32,179 bases of DNA from Candidatus Acidifodinimicrobium mancum (GTDB taxonomy: Archaea > Nanobdellota > Nanobdellia > Parvarchaeales > Parvarchaeaceae), in the NCBI GenBank assembly GCA_015121965.1, contig JADFAP010000017.1:5047-37225 (forward strand). Reading direction: 5' to 3'. Position 1 is the stretch's first letter, and each line of letters opens with the position of its first letter. The notes beneath the pieces are model-generated. The model did no database searches, was not told the DNA's origin, and saw only the letters and a list, made by a program, of their open reading frames with translations. Positions 30,727 to 32,179 of this stretch are shown one piece after another. Made by a program: the position numbers and the translations under genes.

Positions 30727-31152
30727 CTACTGTAGTTTTTGGACCATCTTCAAGACCATCTGCTTTATAATATCCCTGTTCTCCCTTTGCTGGTTGATAA
30801 AGTCCTTGGTCCTTGCGTCAGAATCACGTATAGGATAATATTCTGTTTTTGGAGAATCAGCTACATATTTAGGCAGTATATGAATTTGTTTGCTATCCAA
30901 TAATACTATTACTTTATCGGCGTTTTCAACATCTTTCTTTGTGACTCCTTTTCCAAGCCTGAGAGGTATTTTTATGCCCAATTCTTTCATTACCGCTGCA
31001 GTAGTTTCTATGCCTTTACGGCTTGCTGGCAGCTTCGGATTTTGTCCTACCCCACGACTGAAAGCCTCGTTCTTTTTGGAAAATTTGTTAAAGAAAGCGG
31101 CAGCCATACGACTTCTTCCGGCATTATACTTGCATATGAATAAAACCTTCAT
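30727..31152 (-). CDS. low-molecular-weight phosphatase/arsenate reductase-like protein
   Basis: The 141-residue protein has the P-loop CKYNAGRSR (C7 to R13, CX5R) at the very N-terminus, where LMW protein tyrosine phosphatases and thioredoxin-type arsenate reductases hold the catalytic cysteine. It also has DKVIVLLDSKQ and, toward the end, YYPIRDSDA, where the usual DPD loop is DSD. The typical resolving cysteine pair of ArsC (C82/C89) is not seen, so phosphatase or a glutaredoxin-independent role is as likely as arsenate reduction. A GTG-type upstream extension to 31221 is not conserved-looking; the ATG at 31152 gives the family N-terminus. No ars genes are adjacent. Confidence 0.8.
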   Translation of the reverse strand: MKVLFICKYNAGRSRMAAAFFNKFSKKNEAFSRGVGQNPKLPASRKGIETTAAVMKELGIKIPLRLGKGVTKKDVENADKVIVLLDSKQIHILPKYVADSPKTEYYPIRDSDARTKDFINQQRENRDIIKQMVLKMVQKLQ

Positions 31153-31245
31153 ACAACCACAATTAGTATAAACGAGGATATTATTAAAAATGTTATCCTG
31201 ATGATCTGTCGCCCTATGCAAATGTTAAAAGTATAACCCTGGCAT

Positions 31246-31638
31246 TTATATGTTATCTTCGATGAACTTTTTCAGTGCTGTTAGATCCCTTTTTGAATTG
31301 TCGTAGTAATAAGTCTTGATCCCGACTGAATGCGCACTTTTGACAGCGTCAGGGTCGTGCTCAAAATATATGACGTCCTTTTTATCCAAACCAAGTTGCT
31401 TAAGCATGATTCTATAGTAGTCTGGATTCTGCTTTTCCGGATTGTGCTTTAATGTAAATATCTTATATGGCATCTTATCTAGGCCAAACCTCTTGAACTG
31501 TTCATCGTTAGCGCCAGTAAGAATTATTTTTGTATTTGGAAACCTCTCAAGTAAACGGTACATGTCCTCAAATATTTTAAATGCGCCGCTCTGCTCTATT
31601 ACAAATGCGTCCACTGCATCGACTAATATAGTTTTCAT
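31246..31638 (-). CDS. HAD-like protein, Patescibacteria-type family
   Basis: The 130 residues follow the HAD phosphatase fold: motif I MKTILVDAVDAFV (D7, D10), motif II IILTGAND (T41), motif III lysine in LKHNPEK, and motif IV VIYFEHDPDAVKSAHSVGIKTYYY (E93, D95). Motif I reads DAVD, not the usual DxD, and the cap domain is absent. Catalysis is therefore doubtful; it could be a binding or regulatory protein. The string TGANDEQFKRFGLDKMPYKI ... FTLKHNPEK is, from memory, characteristic of a family frequent in CPR bacteria. A TTG at 31650 would add four residues; the ATG at 31638 is preferred. Confidence 0.8.
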   Translation of the reverse strand: MKTILVDAVDAFVIEQSGAFKIFEDMYRLLERFPNTKIILTGANDEQFKRFGLDKMPYKIFTLKHNPEKQNPDYYRIMLKQLGLDKKDVIYFEHDPDAVKSAHSVGIKTYYYDNSKRDLTALKKFIEDNI

Positions 31639-31727
31639 ACCACCACCCAAAATATTATGTTTTAGTACATAAATCTATTTAAGTGTTTTTGTAAGAGAAT
31701 TGCACAAGCTTCTCTTGTAAACCACAA

Positions 31728-31800
31728 TGCTCCCACCGGGATTTGAACCCGGGTCTGTGACTCGAGAGGCCACTGTCCTTGGCCGCTAGACTATAGGAGC
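31728..31800 (-). tRNA. tRNA-Glu (anticodon CTC)
   Basis: On the minus strand the acceptor is GCTCCTA/TGGGAGC, the D arm GTCT...GGAC, the anticodon stem GTGGC/GTCAC with loop CTCTCGA (anticodon CTC), the T arm CCGGG TTCAAAT CCCGG, and the discriminator A. The anticodon stem includes a G-U pair. No intron or encoded CCA is seen. A TATA-like ATAATATTAATA lies about 29 nt upstream (31824-31835). Confidence 0.93.
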
Positions 31801-31886
31801 AGCCATAGAATACTATTGAAAGAATAATATTAATAATTGACAGAATTTATGTCTTAGACTTTGCCAGTTTACAGAGATATCAAACA

Positions 31887-31894
31887 TTTAATAT
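31887..31894 (+). promoter_or_regulatory. TATA-like box of the amino-acid transporter gene
   Basis: TTTAATAT is centred about 24 nt before the ATG at 31915, matching the leaderless spacing. Confidence 0.45.
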
Positions 31895-31914
31895 TAAATC
31901 TGCTTTGAATCAGT

Positions 31915-32179
31915 ATGGATAAGAATTTCCTAGCTGCGGTCAGCACGGTCGTCGGCACACTTGTAGGTGGGGGTATCCTAGCTCTTCCATACGCAATGTC
32001 AAAGTCCGGCTTCTTCTATGGATTACTAATGCTTGCGGTAGTCGGAATAGCTTCTATTCTTATAACATTATATACGGCAGAGCTGTCGCTGAGGTCGAAG
32101 AGGATGCATCAGCTTCCCATACTGATAGGCGATTCACTGGGGAAGAAGTTTAAAGGATTGGTCTTAGTCTTGCAGTTCA
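31915..32179 (+). CDS. amino acid transporter, AAAP/HAAAP type (partial)
   Basis: Only the first 88 residues lie in the window. A short head is followed by a hydrophobic segment containing VVGTLVGGGILALPYAMSKSGFF, whose GxGILALPYA pattern is the first broken helix of the amino acid/auxin permease and aromatic-amino-acid permease families. A second strong helix follows (GLLMLAVVGIASILITLYTAELSLR). The substrate is unknown. The gene is divergent from tRNA-Glu with its own TATA box and continues past the right edge. Confidence 0.85.
   Translation, partial: MDKNFLAAVSTVVGTLVGGGILALPYAMSKSGFFYGLLMLAVVGIASILITLYTAELSLRSKRMHQLPILIGDSLGKKFKGLVLVLQF

Noticed and set aside
31153..31221. A 23-residue N-terminal extension of the phosphatase-like protein
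   Set aside because: The conserved beta strand and P-loop begin at the ATG at 31152, and the extension resembles translated promoter DNA.
1..32179. CRISPR arrays, insertion sequences, integrases or tRNA introns
   Set aside because: No regularly spaced repeats, no transposase- or integrase-like protein and no intron in any of the four tRNAs were seen.

Overview
This is a stretch of an archaeal chromosome, A+T-rich (roughly 40% G+C by eye), with ATA as the favoured Ile codon and AGA/AGG for Arg. It carries archaeal information-processing genes: Rpo7, Spt4, S24e, S27ae, S17e, RtcB with archease, archaeal-type ThiI, two RPA-like OB-fold proteins, NFACT and a TrmB-type regulator. The genes are compact and overlap. 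Several uncharacterised proteins resemble families I know mainly from DPANN archaea (for example 17628-18107), so the best guess is a DPANN lineage of the Micrarchaeota/Parvarchaeota (ARMAN) kind. That placement is inference; no rRNA gene is present.

Layout. 1-1662: the 3'-truncated end of a ThiF/MoeB-like enzyme facing the rpo7-spt4-rps24e-rps27ae operon. 1778-8148: NAD(P)HX epimerase, tRNA-Ser, an OGG1-like glycosylase, ThiI, the RtcB-archease pair, a spermidine-synthase-like protein and a TrmB-like regulator. 8282-14281: SMC, RsmA with a zinc-ribbon protein, a PRC-barrel protein, S17e and a NicO-like metal transporter. 14371-19184: tRNA-Thr, then a minus-strand run of NYN nuclease, TOPRIM protein, NFACT (Rqc2/RqcH homologue), a DPANN-type unknown and a GlcNAc-1-phosphate-transferase-like enzyme. 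19249-21550: tRNA-Gln, a decayed peptidase S51 gene and three orphan genes, two of them diverged paralogues; this looks like an accessory island. 21565-26587: a methyltransferase, phosphomannomutase, RPA, an unknown, a small OB protein and a membrane-anchored protein with 15 N-glycosylation sequons. 26638-32179: an MBL-fold hydrolase, 2-oxoacid:ferredoxin oxidoreductase beta and gamma-alpha subunits, a DUF1059 protein, a methyltransferase remnant, an arsenate-reductase/LMW-phosphatase-like protein, a HAD-like protein, tRNA-Glu and the start of an amino-acid transporter.

Working together. RtcB and archease form an RNA-ligation unit. Phosphomannomutase, the GPT-like enzyme and the sequon-rich surface protein suggest sugar activation, lipid-linked glycan assembly and a glycoprotein target. 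The NFACT-TOPRIM-NYN run suggests, but does not prove, a translation-quality-control/RNA-decay neighbourhood.

Regulation. Many genes have a TATA-like box centred about 24-29 nt upstream of the start codon, implying leaderless mRNAs; a few (rpo7, TrmB-like, smc, manB, DUF1059) instead have Shine-Dalgarno sequences. The most unusual element is a perfect 10-bp UACG-capped hairpin followed by ten U residues (15090-15128), lying between the promoter and start codon of the NYN nuclease gene.
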